Part shown: positions 9,736 through 20,849 of the stretch, one piece after another
How positions within the stretch are numbered: the first letter of the stretch is position 1
How the letters are laid out: each line of letters starts with the position of its first letter
Origin: Rehmannia glutinosa
Lineage: Eukaryota; Streptophyta; Magnoliopsida; Lamiales; Orobanchaceae
Direction: 5' to 3'
Assembly: GCA_016081115.2 (NCBI GenBank)
Contig: JABTTQ020002552.1
Location: forward strand, 62,001 to 126,000
Length of the DNA: 64,000 nucleotides
Notes under the pieces: generated by a model
Seen by the model: the letters and a program-made list of their open reading frames with translations, nothing else
Databases searched by the model: none
Told to the model about the DNA's origin: nothing
Made by a program: the position numbers and the translations under genes

Positions 9736-11298
9736 TCATTCAATATGCATTATGCCTAACCGAGCTCGTATTGATGCAAAAGTCTCGGAAGTTAGCGGTT
9801 TTGTAAAAATGTCCGCTAATTGATCTTGAGATGGCACAAACGATATCTCAATTTTTCGTTTTGAAACACAATCCCTTAGAAAATGATGTCGAATCTCAAT
9901 ATGTTTAGTACGGTTATGATGAACCGGGTTTTGAGCAATATTTATAGCGGATACATTATCACAAAAGATAGGTACGTTTTCAAAGAGCATTTGTAATCCG
10001 CTAAGGTTTGTTTCATCCAAAGAAGTTGAGTACAACAAAATGCGGCGGAAATATATTCGGCCGGCCGTTGAAAGAGAAACACGAGTTTGCTTCTTTGAAA
10101 ACCAAGAAACTAGGCAATCGCCTAAAAATTGACATGATCCGGAAGTACTTTTCCGATCATCAATATTACCCGCATAGTCCGAATCACTATAACCTTTAAG
10201 AGAAAAGATTTCATTCTTTGGATAAAATAAACCATATTGAATAGTGCCTTTCAAATATCGAAAAATCCGTTTAACGGCACTCATATGAGATTCTTTTGGA
10301 TTGCTTTGAAAACGAGCACATAGGCATACGGCATGAAGAATGTCCGGTCTACTAGCGGTTAAATAAAGTAAACTACCAATCATACCTCGATACTTGGATT
10401 CATCAACCGTCTTGCCTTTTTCATCTTTGTCAATTTTGACATTGGTTGCCATAGGAGTCGAGACGGTTCTTCCTTCTTCAATGCGAACTTCTTCAAAAGT
10501 TCTTTTGTATACTTAGATTGAGAAATATAAATACCTTCTTGGCATTGCTTAATTTGAAGTCCAAGGAAGAAGTTTAGCTCCCCATCATACTCATCTCGAA
10601 TTCACCTTGCATTAACTTGGAGAATTTCTTGCACAAAGATTCATTAGTAGCACCAAAGATAATATCATCAACATAAATTTGCACAAGTAAACAATCTTGC
10701 CCTTTTTCAAAAACAAAGAGTGTAGTATCAACTTTACCTCTTGTAAAACCATTTTGCAAAAGAAAAGAGCTAAGTCTATCATACCATGCACGGGGTGCTT
10801 GTTTTAAACCATACAAAGCCTTTTTAAGTTTATAAACATCATTAGGCCTAGAAAAATTTTCAAACCCGGAGGTTGTTTTACATAGACTTCTTCTTGAATA
10901 ATACCATTTAAGAAAGCGGATTTAACATCCATTTGGTAAAGTTTGAAATTTTGAAACAAGAATAGGCAAGTAAAATACGAATAGCTTCTAAACGTGCTTT
11001 CTGGTGCAAAAGTTTCATCATAGTCAATACCTTCTTCTTGACAATACCCTTGAGCTACTAACCTTGCCTTATTTGAACAATGTTGCCTTGATCATCAAGT
11101 TTGTTCCGGAATACCCATTTTGTACCAATAATTGTTTGAGATGGAGGACAAGGTACTAATTCCCATACATCATTTCTTTCAAATTGATTCAACTCCTCTT
11201 GCATTTCCAAAAACCAATCTTCATCCTCAATAGCTTCCTTAGCATTTTTAGGCTCTTTTTGAGAAATAAGAGCTTTCTCGGCAAAATTCCTTGAGTCA
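9736..11298 (-). pseudogene. Copia 1 reverse transcriptase and RNase H
   Basis: These domains make and process the element's cDNA. 10574-10816 gives MYGLKQAPRAWYDRLSSFLL then QIYVDDIIFG, the Copia form of the catalytic YVDD box. 9736-10452 gives SDSDYAGNIDDRKSTSG, the RNase H start, then NPVHHNRTKHIEIRHHFLRD and ADIFTKPLTSETF at the C-terminus. 10817-11298, the N-terminal half of reverse transcriptase, is heavily shifted. In RNase H the usual SSTEAEY stretch is degraded near 10030-10060. The frame ends at 9736, well short of the LTR. Confidence 0.88.
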
Positions 11299-12564
11299 TT
11301 ACTTTATCAAGAGGATCACCAATAATAAGATCTTTTGGGTGATCTCCTTAAATTTCAATGCAACGGGAAGATCCGAGATATCACCTCTATCTTCTTGAGG
11401 ACCATTTGAAGTGGACGGTTGATCATATGATGTAGACGGTTGATTATCAATTTGAACAATTTGTTCAATAATATCTTCCTCATCACTTTCATCATTAGGA
11501 ATTCTTTCAACTCCCGAAGCTTCATTGAATTTAACATGGATGGATTCTTCAACAACTCCACTAGTCTTATTGTAAACCCGATATGCTTTGCTTTTTGTTG
11601 AATATCCCATAAATATCCCTTCATCGGCCTTAGGATCAAGTTTGTCCAATTGATCCTTAGTATTCAAAATAAAGCATTTACATCCAAATATTTTGAAATA
11701 ACTAATATTTGGAGTTCTTCCTTTCCAAAGCTCATATGGAGTTTTATTCATTTTAGGACGAATATAAACTCGATTAATGACATGGCAAGCGGTACTTACG
11801 GCTTCGGCCCAAAAATATTTTGGAAGAGAAAATTCATTGAGCATGGACCGACTCATTTCTTGTAACGTCCGATTCTTCCTTTCGGCTACACCATTTTGTT
11901 GAGGTGTCCTTGGAGCCGAAAAATTATGTGCATATCCCTTGGTTTCACAAAAGACTCTAAATTCACCATCAAATTCTCCACCTCGATCACTTCGAATAGA
12001 CTTAATAGTATCTTCCTTTTTCATTCTCAATAAGTCTACACAACTTAACAAACTCATTAACGGCATCGCTTTTATTAGCAAGAAAAAGTGCCCAAGTATA
12101 TCTAGAGAAATCATCGACAATAACAAAGGTGTAATGTTTTCCACTTAGACTAGCCGTACCAATATCCCCATACAAATCAAGGTGAAGCAATTGTAGGGGT
12201 TTGGTAGTGGAAATTTCATTTTTGGGCTTAAAACTACTCTTAACTAATTTGTTCTTTTGACAAGTGTCACATAAGCCAAGATTTTCAAAATTCAATTTGG
12301 GTAGTCCTTTTACATGTTGGTTTTTATATTTTTCAAATTTTTGTATCCAACATGTCCGAGTCGCCTATGCCATAAACTCGTTAAATCATTATTGGCGACA
12401 AGACAAGAAACATTTTGACTAACCAAATCACTAGTACAAATTTTGTAAAGATTGCCTTTTCTATTTGCTTCACAAATAATATTACCATTTTTAAGAATAA
12501 GGCATTTTTCTTTATTAAAAGAAACATCATAATTTGAATCACAAAGTTGGCTAACACTTATCAA
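11299..12564 (-). pseudogene. Copia 1 integrase with GAG-pre-integrase zinc region
   Basis: Integrase inserts the cDNA. From 12564 down: SLWHRRLGHVGYKNLKNI (pre-integrase HHCC start), CDTCQKNK (its cysteines), then the DDE core with the first acid in LDLYGDI, the second in SDRGGEFDGEF and the glutamate region at QQNGVAERKNRTLQEM. After it come YFKIFGCKCF and EGIFMGYSTKSKAYRVYN, the Copia C-terminal block. A frame change near 12000-12140 breaks the DDE domain between its two aspartates, and another near 12300 breaks it from the zinc region. Otherwise the catalytic residues are present. Confidence 0.9.
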
Positions 12565-12584
12565 ATTAAACTTAAGCCCTTCTA

Positions 12585-12767
12585 CTAAAAGAACATTACA
12601 AGAGAGAAAGAAGAGTTACCAATTTCTCCATTTCCAAGAATTTTTCCTTTGCCATTGCCGAACATGACCATACCCTCTTCTTGGAGCTTGATGTTGGTAA
12701 AAAGCTCTCTCCTCCCGGTCATATGGCGTGAACATCCGCTGTCCACGAGCCATTTCGAATCCTCCAT
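12585..12767 (-). pseudogene. Copia 1 protease
   Basis: MEDSKWLVDSGCSRHMTG holds the Copia aspartic protease active site DSG. It is followed by the MFGNGKGKILG strand typical of these proteases. The frame ends about 60 codons in and re-enters at 12564, so a shift lies between protease and pre-integrase. Confidence 0.88.
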
Positions 12768-12788
12768 GGTTGTTATAGCCCCTATTAC

Positions 12789-14397
12789 CTACAAAATCAT
12801 TTCTTTTAGGTACCCTATAATTTTGGGGTCCATGGGGTTAGTTTTGAGACCTTTGGGTCTCCAAATATAACTAGAGCTATTTCTCAATTTGCAATTATTA
12901 GCATAATGTCCAATTTTGCCACAATAAAAACAAGTAGGAGTATGAGAGCTACTAGCACGTATGAAAGTCGGACCTTGGTTATTTTTCTTAAAGACTTTTT
13001 GAAATGGTTTGTAACCAAGTCCTTGTTTTGAATGCTCACCTCTTTGTGCATCTAAAATTTTAGTAACCTTATCCGTGCTTAAATTAAAAACGATGCACAT
13101 CCTTTTCAAATTATCAATATCATTAGTGAGCATTTGTTTCTCGGTTTCAAGAGTTTGAATTTGAGTAAGGGTAATAGCATGAACATGATCAAGAGTCTCA
13201 TAAGATGTAAATAATTTATCCTTTTCTATTTTAAGCTCTTTATGCTCCTTCTTTAAACTCTTGTATTTAACAATCAATTTTTGAAATTCATTTTGCAACT
13301 CATCAAAATCACATTGCAATTCATCAACTAAGGAGGAGGTAGAGGAGTTAGAGCGTACCTCATTTTTTTCATCGTCTATAGCCATAAGACCATGTTCGGT
13401 TTCACCTTCTTCGTCGGATGTCTCGAGTAGCTCATCCCAAGTTTTGACATCCGCATTTAGAGCCTTCTTTTTCGGAAAAGGCTTCTTTTTCTTTTGCTCC
13501 TCTTCATCGAGCTTTGGGCAATCGGCAATGAAGTGCCGGGTTTTCCGCATTTAAAGCAAGCATTATCTCTTGGTTTTCTTGCTTTATTTTTATTCACAAA
13601 TTTTGCAAATTTTCGAACAAGTGCGGCCGTCTCCTCATCATCATCATCATTATCATAGTATGCATTATTAGAAGAGGAAGCAAGACCTTTAGGAATATTT
13701 TGCATACCCGATTGATTGATGGTTGGTTTGGTATTTTTCCTCTCCTTGAGATAGACTTCATAGATGAGGAGGTTCCGATGAGCTCGTCAAACTTGAGTGT
13801 CTCAAGATTTTGTGCTTCCGTGATTGCCGTCACCTTTTTCGGACCATGAGCCGGGAAGAGCATTCAATACCTTAGTCACTTTGTCTTCTTCGGAGATGAC
13901 TTTACCGAGGGCCACAAGAGGATTGACAATGTTGTCAAGCCTTTCCACCATCTTGGAGATGCTTTCACCATCATACATGTTAAAGTTTTCAAAGTCTTTA
14001 ACAAGCATGGTCTTTCTAGCTTGCTTGACCTTCTTTGTCCCTTCATATATAGTCTCCAATTTTTCCCAAACCTCATGTGCCGACCTTATGCCTCGTATGC
14101 GATTGTACTCGGTGGCGGTAAGTGAGCAATGCAAAATATTTAAGGCCTTACCGTTTAGAGAGAAAGCCTTCTTATCATTTTCATCGAACTCCTTGAAAGG
14201 TTTAGGAGTCGAGGTGCCATCCTCCATTTTTTTCGTTGGTTGATCAACTCCTTCAATAACCACATTCCATATGTCAAATCCGCACCCTTGTAGAAAGCAC
14301 TCCATACGGTCTTTCCAAAATGCGTAGTTGTTGGCGTCGAACAATGGTGGCTTGTTGGTGGCGCGCCGGTGGTGAGATAAGCGTCATTCGTAGCCAT
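12789..14397 (-). pseudogene. Copia 1 gag (capsid, coiled coil, two zinc knuckles)
   Basis: Gag packages the element RNA. The likely start is the ATG at 14397 (MATNDAYLTTG), 44 bp inside the 5' LTR and primer site. A shift near 14350 is needed to reach FDANNYAFWKDRMECFLQGC, the standard Copia gag opening. The capsid part runs to about 13800; further shifts lie near 13850, 13700 and 13550. The first zinc knuckle, CFKCGKPG then HFIADC, is itself split by the shift near 13550. A Glu/Lys-rich coiled coil covers about 13080-13350, and a second knuckle, CFYCGKIGHYANNC, lies near 12900-12940. Confidence 0.88.
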
Positions 14398-14440
14398 GGA
14401 TCTTTCCTCTTTACTCGGAACGAGCTAGCCAAAGAGTTTG

Positions 14441-14451
14441 GCTCGATACCA
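14441..14451 (-). other. Copia 1 primer-binding site
   Basis: TGGTATCGAGC on the minus strand starts 2 bp after the 5' LTR. It matches the initiator tRNA-Met site TGGTATCAGAGC apart from one missing base. Confidence 0.8.
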
Positions 14452-14453
14452 CT

Positions 14454-15765
14454 TGTTAGTCCAAGTGGCTACGATAATCTAGAGGGGGTGAATAGATTAT
14501 CTCGGTTTTCAGATTTTGCCCTCTTTTTGAATAATCAACCAAAGACGAGAATGTAAATGCGGAAATAAAACAACACTCGTCGATTTAAAGAGGTTCAACC
14601 CACCTAGGGCCTAATCCTCTACCACCCCAAGTATCTCAGGGATGGATTTCAAAAAGAAAGAAAAGATTTTATTAATTTACCAAAAATTAATACAACACCT
14701 TGAGGATTACCACAATCCTCCTTCACCACTTTGAGGATTACCACAACCCTCTTACACCACCTTGAGGATTACCACAACCCTCTTACAACACCTTGAGGAT
14801 TACCACAATCCTCTTACAACACCTTTGAAGATTACCACAACCTTCAAACACCTATCACCTAGATCACCCAAGTGTATTCTTACCACAAGAATACTCACAA
14901 GGATGTCTTGTGTTGAATGATGACCAAAATCAAGATTACAACTCAATAATGATTGATACAATATGAGTACAAGTGTAATCAAGAATTGAAAGCCTAGACC
15001 TCAAATTTGTGCAAGTGAAAGTGCTTAAAGCTAATACAACAAGATATATGAAAGTGTTTGCTTTGTATGCTCTTTGCTTGTATATTGTGTTGTATCTTGT
15101 TGTTTGAATGAAGCCTCTATTTATAGGAGAGGTCTTGGCTTTGATTTCCAGACATTGGCTCCTCCTTGGGGAGTGATTTCTGCAAAAGAAACCATTTAAA
15201 ATCATCAATATAGCTGTTAGAAATCAATCCCACAAAATAGGGAAAAGGCATGCAAAACGCATAGCGGATAGTTTCTTTGTCAAACATGGGGTTCGACCCG
15301 TCGCGTGAGAGATAAGATTGAAATTGAATTTCTGCGAATTTTTACACGGGGGACCGGTCGAAGGGGGTGCGACCGGTCGCCCTCACCTGTGACAGGTTGT
15401 TGCCCTTGCGTTTTTAAAGCAGAGAAGTCGGAACAAAAATCCAACTTGCAGTGCAGGTCGCGGCGGTCGGCCGACGGCCGACCACACGGTCGCCCACCGG
15501 TCGGCCGTCGCCCTTTTTTCTTACGTCCCATTTTTGTTTCAAAACTCAACTCAGTACGGGTTGCCCTATGGGGCGACCGGTCGAGCTGAAACAAAAGTGT
15601 TGTCCAATTTTAAATCGAATATTAACTACAAGAAATACTCCAAAAAATAGTAAAAACATTTTAGAACGATCGGAAGTATTGGGACAACATTTAGGGACAT
15701 TGTTTTGGTATGAAAACTCATTTGAACAAAATCATCAAAATCATGATAAAAACATTTATCTAACA
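14454..15765 (-). repeat. Copia 1 5' LTR
   Basis: Pairs with 7220-8534. Contains the same GAGGATTACCACAA array, a minus-strand TATA box (complement at about 15116-15127) and the GACCGGTCG cluster at 15290-15585. Ends CTAACA at 15765, directly before the target copy TACTG. Confidence 0.92.
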
Positions 15766-15770
15766 TACTG
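15766..15770. repeat. Target-site duplication of Copia 1, right copy (TACTG)
   Basis: Identical to 7215-7219. Confidence 0.92.
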
Positions 15771-16690
15771 CTCACCATTCTGTCTGTTGGAAAGACATCC
15801 TTCTTGGCTCAACTCTGAGACTTCGACTTTTGTTGAAGACTGGTTGATCTTGTATTTTCATATCGATCTCCTTGATAGTTGGAGACTCCATGATTTCTGG
15901 TAGAACCACCCTAGCAAAGTCCTCGAAGATTCTAGGGACTTCAATAAATTCTTTTCTCAAGAATACTTCTGAATGATGTGTATTTGAGAGAGCATAGGAT
16001 ATCTTGTATGTGATCGAGTAGGGTCTGTTCCCTTCTTTCATCAAATCGTCTCTTTTGAAATCATGATGAAGGGTTAGGACTCTATTGAAATCTCGATCTC
16101 TCAAATTGTATGCAATTCTAGGATATACATTAAATGCCAATTTCCCAGCATACAAATTTCCTGTAACCACTCCAAGGCATGAATCCTTGAGGTTTGAGAT
16201 TCGTTTATCAAAGATAGCCAGATTGAGTGGCGAATCTATTCATTCTTGAATGTTGCTTTAATAATGACTCTTATGGCTCTGACATGAATCCATGAGAGTG
16301 TATTTGCAATTTCTCTTTTAACTTTGCTTTTGATCTCCTGGATTTCTCTGTAAAGGACCAACTGCATCTCGATTAGGTTTCCGGTAAACTCCATCGGAAT
16401 GACAAATTCTCCGGTTGTTACCCTGTGGATAATTTGGTGTTTCTTGTTACGAAACCCAATCTTATCCACCTTTTCCATCGCTCCGATTGTAAATCCATCA
16501 TAGATTTGAAGCTTTGGATCTTCCTTCATAATTATCATAAGAGTCTTATGAGACACCGTGGTGTGAGAGAGAAATCCTGACATATCCTCCCTGGCCGTCT
16601 GTTGAAGAATTTCTTCTTCACTCTGATTCTGAACTGGATTCACTTCCATCGTCAGAATAGATCTCTTCCTCATAGTGCTTTCATCTTAGG
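15771..16690 (-). pseudogene. Pararetrovirus movement protein
   Basis: Movement proteins of the 30K type carry virus through plasmodesmata. The minus-strand frame from 16673 opens MRKRSILTMEV and includes GFLSHTTVSHKTLMIIM and YDGFTIGAMEKVDKIGFRNK; from 16170 a second frame gives VTGNLYAGKLAFNVYPRIAY and later YALSNTHHSEVFLRKEF. GNLYAGKLAF followed by the HH pair is the caulimovirid movement-protein core. A shift near 16170-16240 separates the halves. The reading frame reaches the Copia target site, and its C-terminal end lies on the other side, near 7075-7214. Confidence 0.75.
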
Positions 16691-16717
16691 GAATATCCTC
16701 AAATTGATACACCTGTA

Positions 16718-17756
16718 TTAAATCCTGATAATAGACAACTTCTTCGATTTCTGGGGTAGCTTCAAACTGTCTAACTCCTCATTTTTGATTATCTGGGCAA
16801 TCAGTTGGGATATGTCTTCTTGCTCCGCATGTCCAGCAATTACAATCTTTAAAACTTTCATTAGCTCTGGTATGAGCTCGCCTGAAAGTTCTCCTTCCTG
16901 GATTTCTGCGGGTACTCGCTTGATTAGAACCTGATGATGAGGCTCTACTCCTGTTTGGTGCTGGTCTTTGCCATGATTTGTAGCTTCGGGCTTTCTGTTT
17001 TGACCAGAACCTTCTGGGTCTCCATGAAGACCTACTTCTTTTGCTGCTGCTTCCTTGGCGGTATGGATGGCTTCTATCCTTCTTCCTCTTGTGCCGCCAT
17101 GGTTGAATTCCCACAACTATTGGGATATCATTATCTACGCAACATAGAGAAACTGCTTTGTTAATTTTTCGTAATCTCTTGTAATTCCGGTACAGTGATG
17201 CTTAGTAATACCATTCAGATAACTTAGACTTTAAGAAAGACATTCTTCTGACCACAGTATCTAATTCTGCTCCATCTTTGTATTCCCTGATAAGTATTTC
17301 TCTCCAGGGACTTGGAATTTTTGCAAAGAATAGCTGTGAAGCTTCTCTATCTCCAATCTTGGATTTCCACCGATATTCGGTGAACAACTTGATATATTCG
17401 TCAATATGGCAAATATCATGTAACTCAAGGCTATAGAGAACTAGTTTATATCTTTTTCTTTTTTTATCCTCTAATCCTTCAAAGTAACCTGTGCCGATAA
17501 ATTGTATTTTGAATAATTTTGCCATATCATCGACAATTCCTTTTAGTGATTCTCCTGATGTAACCGCGCTTTTCGTACTTGCATTGGTCATATCCCAGCC
17601 AATCTTTACAGATCCTTCAAGACTCATTTTAAGGAGTAAGATGAATGAATCTTTCGTATGATCGAGGGTTCTTGTTGCAATCCTCACAGCTGAAGCCCAT
17701 TCATCAATGAGAACTTCTCTATTTTTAAAATCTAGGATATCCAAATTTAACATCAA
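16718..17756 (-). pseudogene. Pararetrovirus coat protein (capsid core and zinc knuckle)
   Basis: 17202-17756 is an open frame of 184 codons with the capsid-core stretch EWASAVRIATRTLDH, KLFKIQFIGTGYFEG and YKLVLYSLELHDICHIDEYI. 16718-17116 is basic and ends with the zinc knuckle CWTCGARRHIPTDC (CX2CX4HX4C, about 16800-16845), the RNA-binding mark of caulimovirid coat proteins. A shift lies at 17116-17202, and the basic region near 16780-17110 runs in two overlapping frames. The knuckle's four metal ligands are intact. Confidence 0.82.
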
Positions 17757-18840
17757 CCCATATGGATGTACTGGGTTGAGATGCGATCTTCCATAAGGTG
17801 TTTGATAAACATTTGGCCTTCTAGAAGGTTGTCGAGTTGCTGCAAGAGGTTGTCAAGCTCCTGTTCCTGAAAGTGGTTCATCTCCTGTAGTGAAATCTCC
17901 AACGTGATGCATTCTCTCCTCCCGGGTTCCATGATTTGATCCCGCGCTTTCTTCTACGTTGGGATTAACTGGTGGTGGAGGTGGTGAAATTGGCCTACCT
18001 TGTGTGTCATAGGTAACCAATGTTGTTTCATCTCCTGTGTTCATCTTTAAGTCTACAATTCCTAATCCCACGAAGGATTCCGCAAGGTCATGTAGATCTT
18101 TAAGATTCATTTTCTCCATATCCATCACTTTTTTATGTGTGACGGATTTTCCTTTGATGATAGCGATGAGCTTTTCATCATCTGCCATTTTTCGTATAAC
18201 TTCGGTTGGTTTCCTTTTTTGGTGTAAATAGGGTACTGTCCGGAAATCAATACGTTTTTTTTCCTCCGGATGAACTCGGTCTGTCCTCCAGGTTCTTGAC
18301 TCATTTCTGAATATCATGAAGGATTTCAAGAGTTTCCTTATGATATTTCACCATTTTCTCTATCTGGTTCTGGATCTGATGAACTTGTGTAGGTAAATGA
18401 ATATGGCAGTTGCCATAATTCTGCACCGTCTTCTGGACTTCCCTAATATCTTTAGAGATCTTAGATGTGTCTGGAAGTATCTCGCTCCACTCTGGTACTC
18501 CATCAGGAATCATTATTCTTATGGGCATTCTCATGGACTGCTTCTTGGTGATTCATCAGATCGACATATATTATCTAGTTTACTGTAAGAAAACTCAGAT
18601 AATATGCCGCTTTTTTCTAGTACTGTCTCAAGGTTTTCCTATCGGCTCCTGCGCGTTCTTTTTCATCATATTGGTTTTGCCAATATGCTATCTTGTCTAG
18701 GTGATCTTGGGCGTACATCGTCAAAATTTGACGATATGTCCTGTAAGGTATACATCTTGGACAATTGTCCATATCCATGTTCTTGGAGTAATTTCTCCTC
18801 ACCAATTGTTAATTACACAAATATAATAAATTTAACTAAA
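17757..18840 (-). pseudogene. N-terminal viral ORF upstream of the coat protein
   Basis: Minus-strand frames at 18617-18805, 18301-18534 and 17853-18329 lie between the primer site and the capsid core. The first reads MDMDNCPRCIPYRTYRQ, the last has KVMDMEKMNLKDLHDLAESF, then a proline run (ISPPPPPVNP) and an acidic tail. They are probably one protein broken by shifts near 18320 and 18600: either a separate first ORF or the N-terminal extension of the coat polyprotein. The function is not known to me. Confidence 0.55.
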
Positions 18841-18857
18841 AGTTCTTAATAAACCTA

Positions 18858-18870
18858 GGCTCTGATACCA
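18858..18870 (-). other. Viral tRNA-Met primer-binding site
   Basis: TGGTATCAGAGCC on the minus strand matches the initiator tRNA-Met complement used by Caulimoviridae to start minus-strand DNA; by convention it marks base 1 of these genomes. It lies about 50 bp before the first viral ORF. Confidence 0.85.
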
Positions 18871-19189
18871 TTTTTACGGGCCCTAAAACCTTTAAAAACC
18901 ATTAGTTTATCTTCAAACTTGTATAAGGGGTATTTTGGGGTTTTATCAAATAAAAGGGCTATTTTTAAAACTATTAAATAAGTAAGGCTAAATTTGAACA
19001 TATGCCTTTCACAGAGGCTATTTCCAACCTTTTCCCAATATATATCCTTTCCACCTACCCCATTGGTCATGTCACTGTGGACTTTATGGTTCTTTTCGAA
19101 TGAATTTATATACATATTATCCTTTTTTCAAATTATTTATTTGGAGCCAGTATATCTGTACAATTTACGGGCATAATTAATTGTTTTTA
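18871..19189. other. Flank of the viral insertion
   Basis: AT-rich sequence upstream of the primer site. It could be viral leader, but no match to the leader at 2930-3160 was seen, so the insertion edge is probably near 18871. An 86-codon minus frame crossing the primer site looks accidental. Confidence 0.35.
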
Positions 19190-19461
19190 GGGATAATTGG
19201 TAAAAACACCTACGGTTTGCGGTAATTACAAAACAAATCCAGTGTTCTTTGAAAATTACAAAAAAAATCCATTAAAACTTGATTCCGTTTTACATTTTTC
19301 CCAGTGATATTTGAAAATATTTAAAAAAGACCCCGATATTTGCAAAAATATTAGAGTTACCCCCTTAAATTTAAAACAAAACAAAAACTGAAGGAGTCTT
19401 TTGTAATTTTGAAACATATCTGTGTTTTTTTGTAATTAACCCAAACTTCAGGGTTTTTTTG
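19190..19461. mobile_element. MITE-like element, relative of 47750-48055
   Basis: Begins GGGATAATTGGTAAAAACAC and ends with TAATTAACCCAAACTTCAGG, an imperfect inverted pair. The inside carries GTAATTAC / AATTACAAAA repeats like those of the better-kept element at 47750-48055. Diverged; no clean target duplication. Confidence 0.55.
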
Positions 19462-20377
19462 GGCAGTGGGGGGTGAAGGTTGCTAGTTTAATAAAATAAT
19501 ATATGTCTTAAATATGAAACTTTTTTGAATTACTAATCTTTTTTAGAAATTTAGTAAGTCATATATAATGTAAATAATTTTTATTATTCAACTAAATATT
19601 TTAGCTAGTTTCTCTTTTTTTAATTGTAGTTCTATAGATTATTTATGTAATTATTCAAAAGAAAAATATAATATTTAAAGTTGAAAAAAAAACAAAAATA
19701 CAAGAGAAAATAAATTTAAGAAAATGATTGTTAGAGTCTACATATTTATAGGAATCTGGTTGTTTGAAATATGATATAAAATTATAGTTTTATACAATGA
19801 CTAATAATACTAGATTTGCTAATTATATTTAAATTTTATCGATTTTGCTAATAAGATGGTTAAATACTTTTTTTTTCAAAATTAAGAATTTTTAAAAAAT
19901 TAATGCTACATAGCCAACATGTAAAATTTACTTTTGTAGGCAGTTACATGATCCAAAGCTTGAATTTTTCTCATTTAAAAGATTGAATCCAAATTCGAGA
20001 AAAAAAAAGGACTAAAACTCTGAGAACACTTACTTTTAGGACAAAAGAAATAATTTTGTCGTTATAAGACTATAAAAAAAGCAAGAATTTCAAATGTTTT
20101 CACTAAATTGGTGAATGAATTTAAAAAAATAATGAAACACAAGACGTGTAATCTTCAGCATCTTATAATTTCCGCCAGAAATCTCGTCTCTGTGACTTTG
20201 GTTTACTAGGAAAATTATCATAAGAACCTTGAAGTTACAAAGTACCAGTAAAAATAAGCTCAACCAAAACATAAACCACTTACAAAGAGTGGAGGATAGC
20301 AAATAATTATCCTTGCAAATTTCACACTTTTGATTGATGAGTTATTTCTGTTTTTCATTGGTTTCAGAATTATATTC
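19461..20377. repeat. Segmental duplication copy A, left block
   Basis: Matches 49555-50595 in the same orientation and order, starting at GGTTGCTAGTTTAATAAAA, with many small changes. No gene is seen inside. It continues on the far side of Copia 2 from 25449. Confidence 0.85.
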
Positions 20378-20382
20378 CTTGC
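20378..20382. repeat. Target-site duplication of Copia 2, left copy (CTTGC)
   Basis: CTTGC precedes the left LTR and recurs at 25444-25448. Confidence 0.9.
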
Positions 20383-20701
20383 TGAAAGCAAACAAGACCT
20401 TGCTGAATCAGCTGGATGACATCACTGATTGCAAAGATTCCATTTTTACTGAATATTATAGGATTATTAGCTCATTATTAGTAATGATTAGTTGGTTACA
20501 AGATGATAGCTTAGATGATGACACTTGTATGGCTTGGATTGCTTTTATGTACTATAAGTACCCGGTTGTACTGTTACGTTGAATCATCCAATGAAATATA
20601 CATTTTGCACCAGAAATTATTCTTAGTATTGGCTATGTCATCCTTTGTACCTCTGTTGCATTCTTTCCTTTAGCAATGGAATGGAATGTGATTTTCTCAC
20701 A
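20383..20701 (+). repeat. Copia 2 5' LTR
   Basis: 319 bp, pairs with 25125-25443; about a dozen single differences seen by eye. A TATA-like TATAAGTA lies at about 20555. Confidence 0.93.
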
Positions 20702-20713
20702 TGGTACCAGAGC
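20702..20713 (+). other. Copia 2 primer-binding site
   Basis: TGGTACCAGAGC directly follows the LTR; one base off the initiator tRNA-Met complement TGGTATCAGAGC. Confidence 0.88.
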
Positions 20714-20849
20714 AGGTTAAGTCCTGACTCTGATCCATTTTTACAGCTTTCCGTTTTTATTTTCTTTTCTTTTCATGGGTGCTACTTTTGGTGGTACGAA
20801 TCGGCTACAACTAATGAACCCATTATTCAACCACAAAGCCAACTTGTCC

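Larger units (their letters stand above)
7220..15765 (-). mobile_element. Copia 1: SIRE/Maximus-like LTR retrotransposon, complete structure
   Basis: An 8.5-kb element on the minus strand with two LTRs of about 1.3 kb, TG..CA ends (TGTTAG / CTAACA), a 5-bp target duplication, a primer site, a polypurine tract, and gag, protease, integrase, reverse transcriptase and RNase H in Copia order. A 1.2-kb non-coding stretch separates pol from the 3' LTR. The long gag with coiled coil and two zinc knuckles, and the reverse transcriptase stretch MQGEFEMSMMGS, suggest the SIRE/Maximus lineage; this lineage call is from memory of the family. It is inserted in the viral sequence and is therefore younger than it. 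All ORFs are broken. Confidence 0.93.
15771..18870 (-). mobile_element. Endogenous pararetrovirus, 5' part (primer site, coat, movement protein)
   Basis: The upstream part of the viral copy split by Copia 1. On the minus strand it starts at a tRNA-Met primer site (18858-18870), then an N-terminal ORF, the coat protein with zinc knuckle, and the movement protein, which runs into the Copia target site and resumes at 7214. Coat before movement, both before polymerase, is the order of cavemo- and solendoviruses rather than petu- or florendoviruses (stated from general knowledge of the genera). Confidence 0.85.

Noticed and set aside
18855..19115. 86-codon minus frame across the viral primer site
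   Set aside because: It crosses the primer site and the probable insertion edge, and has no recognisable content.
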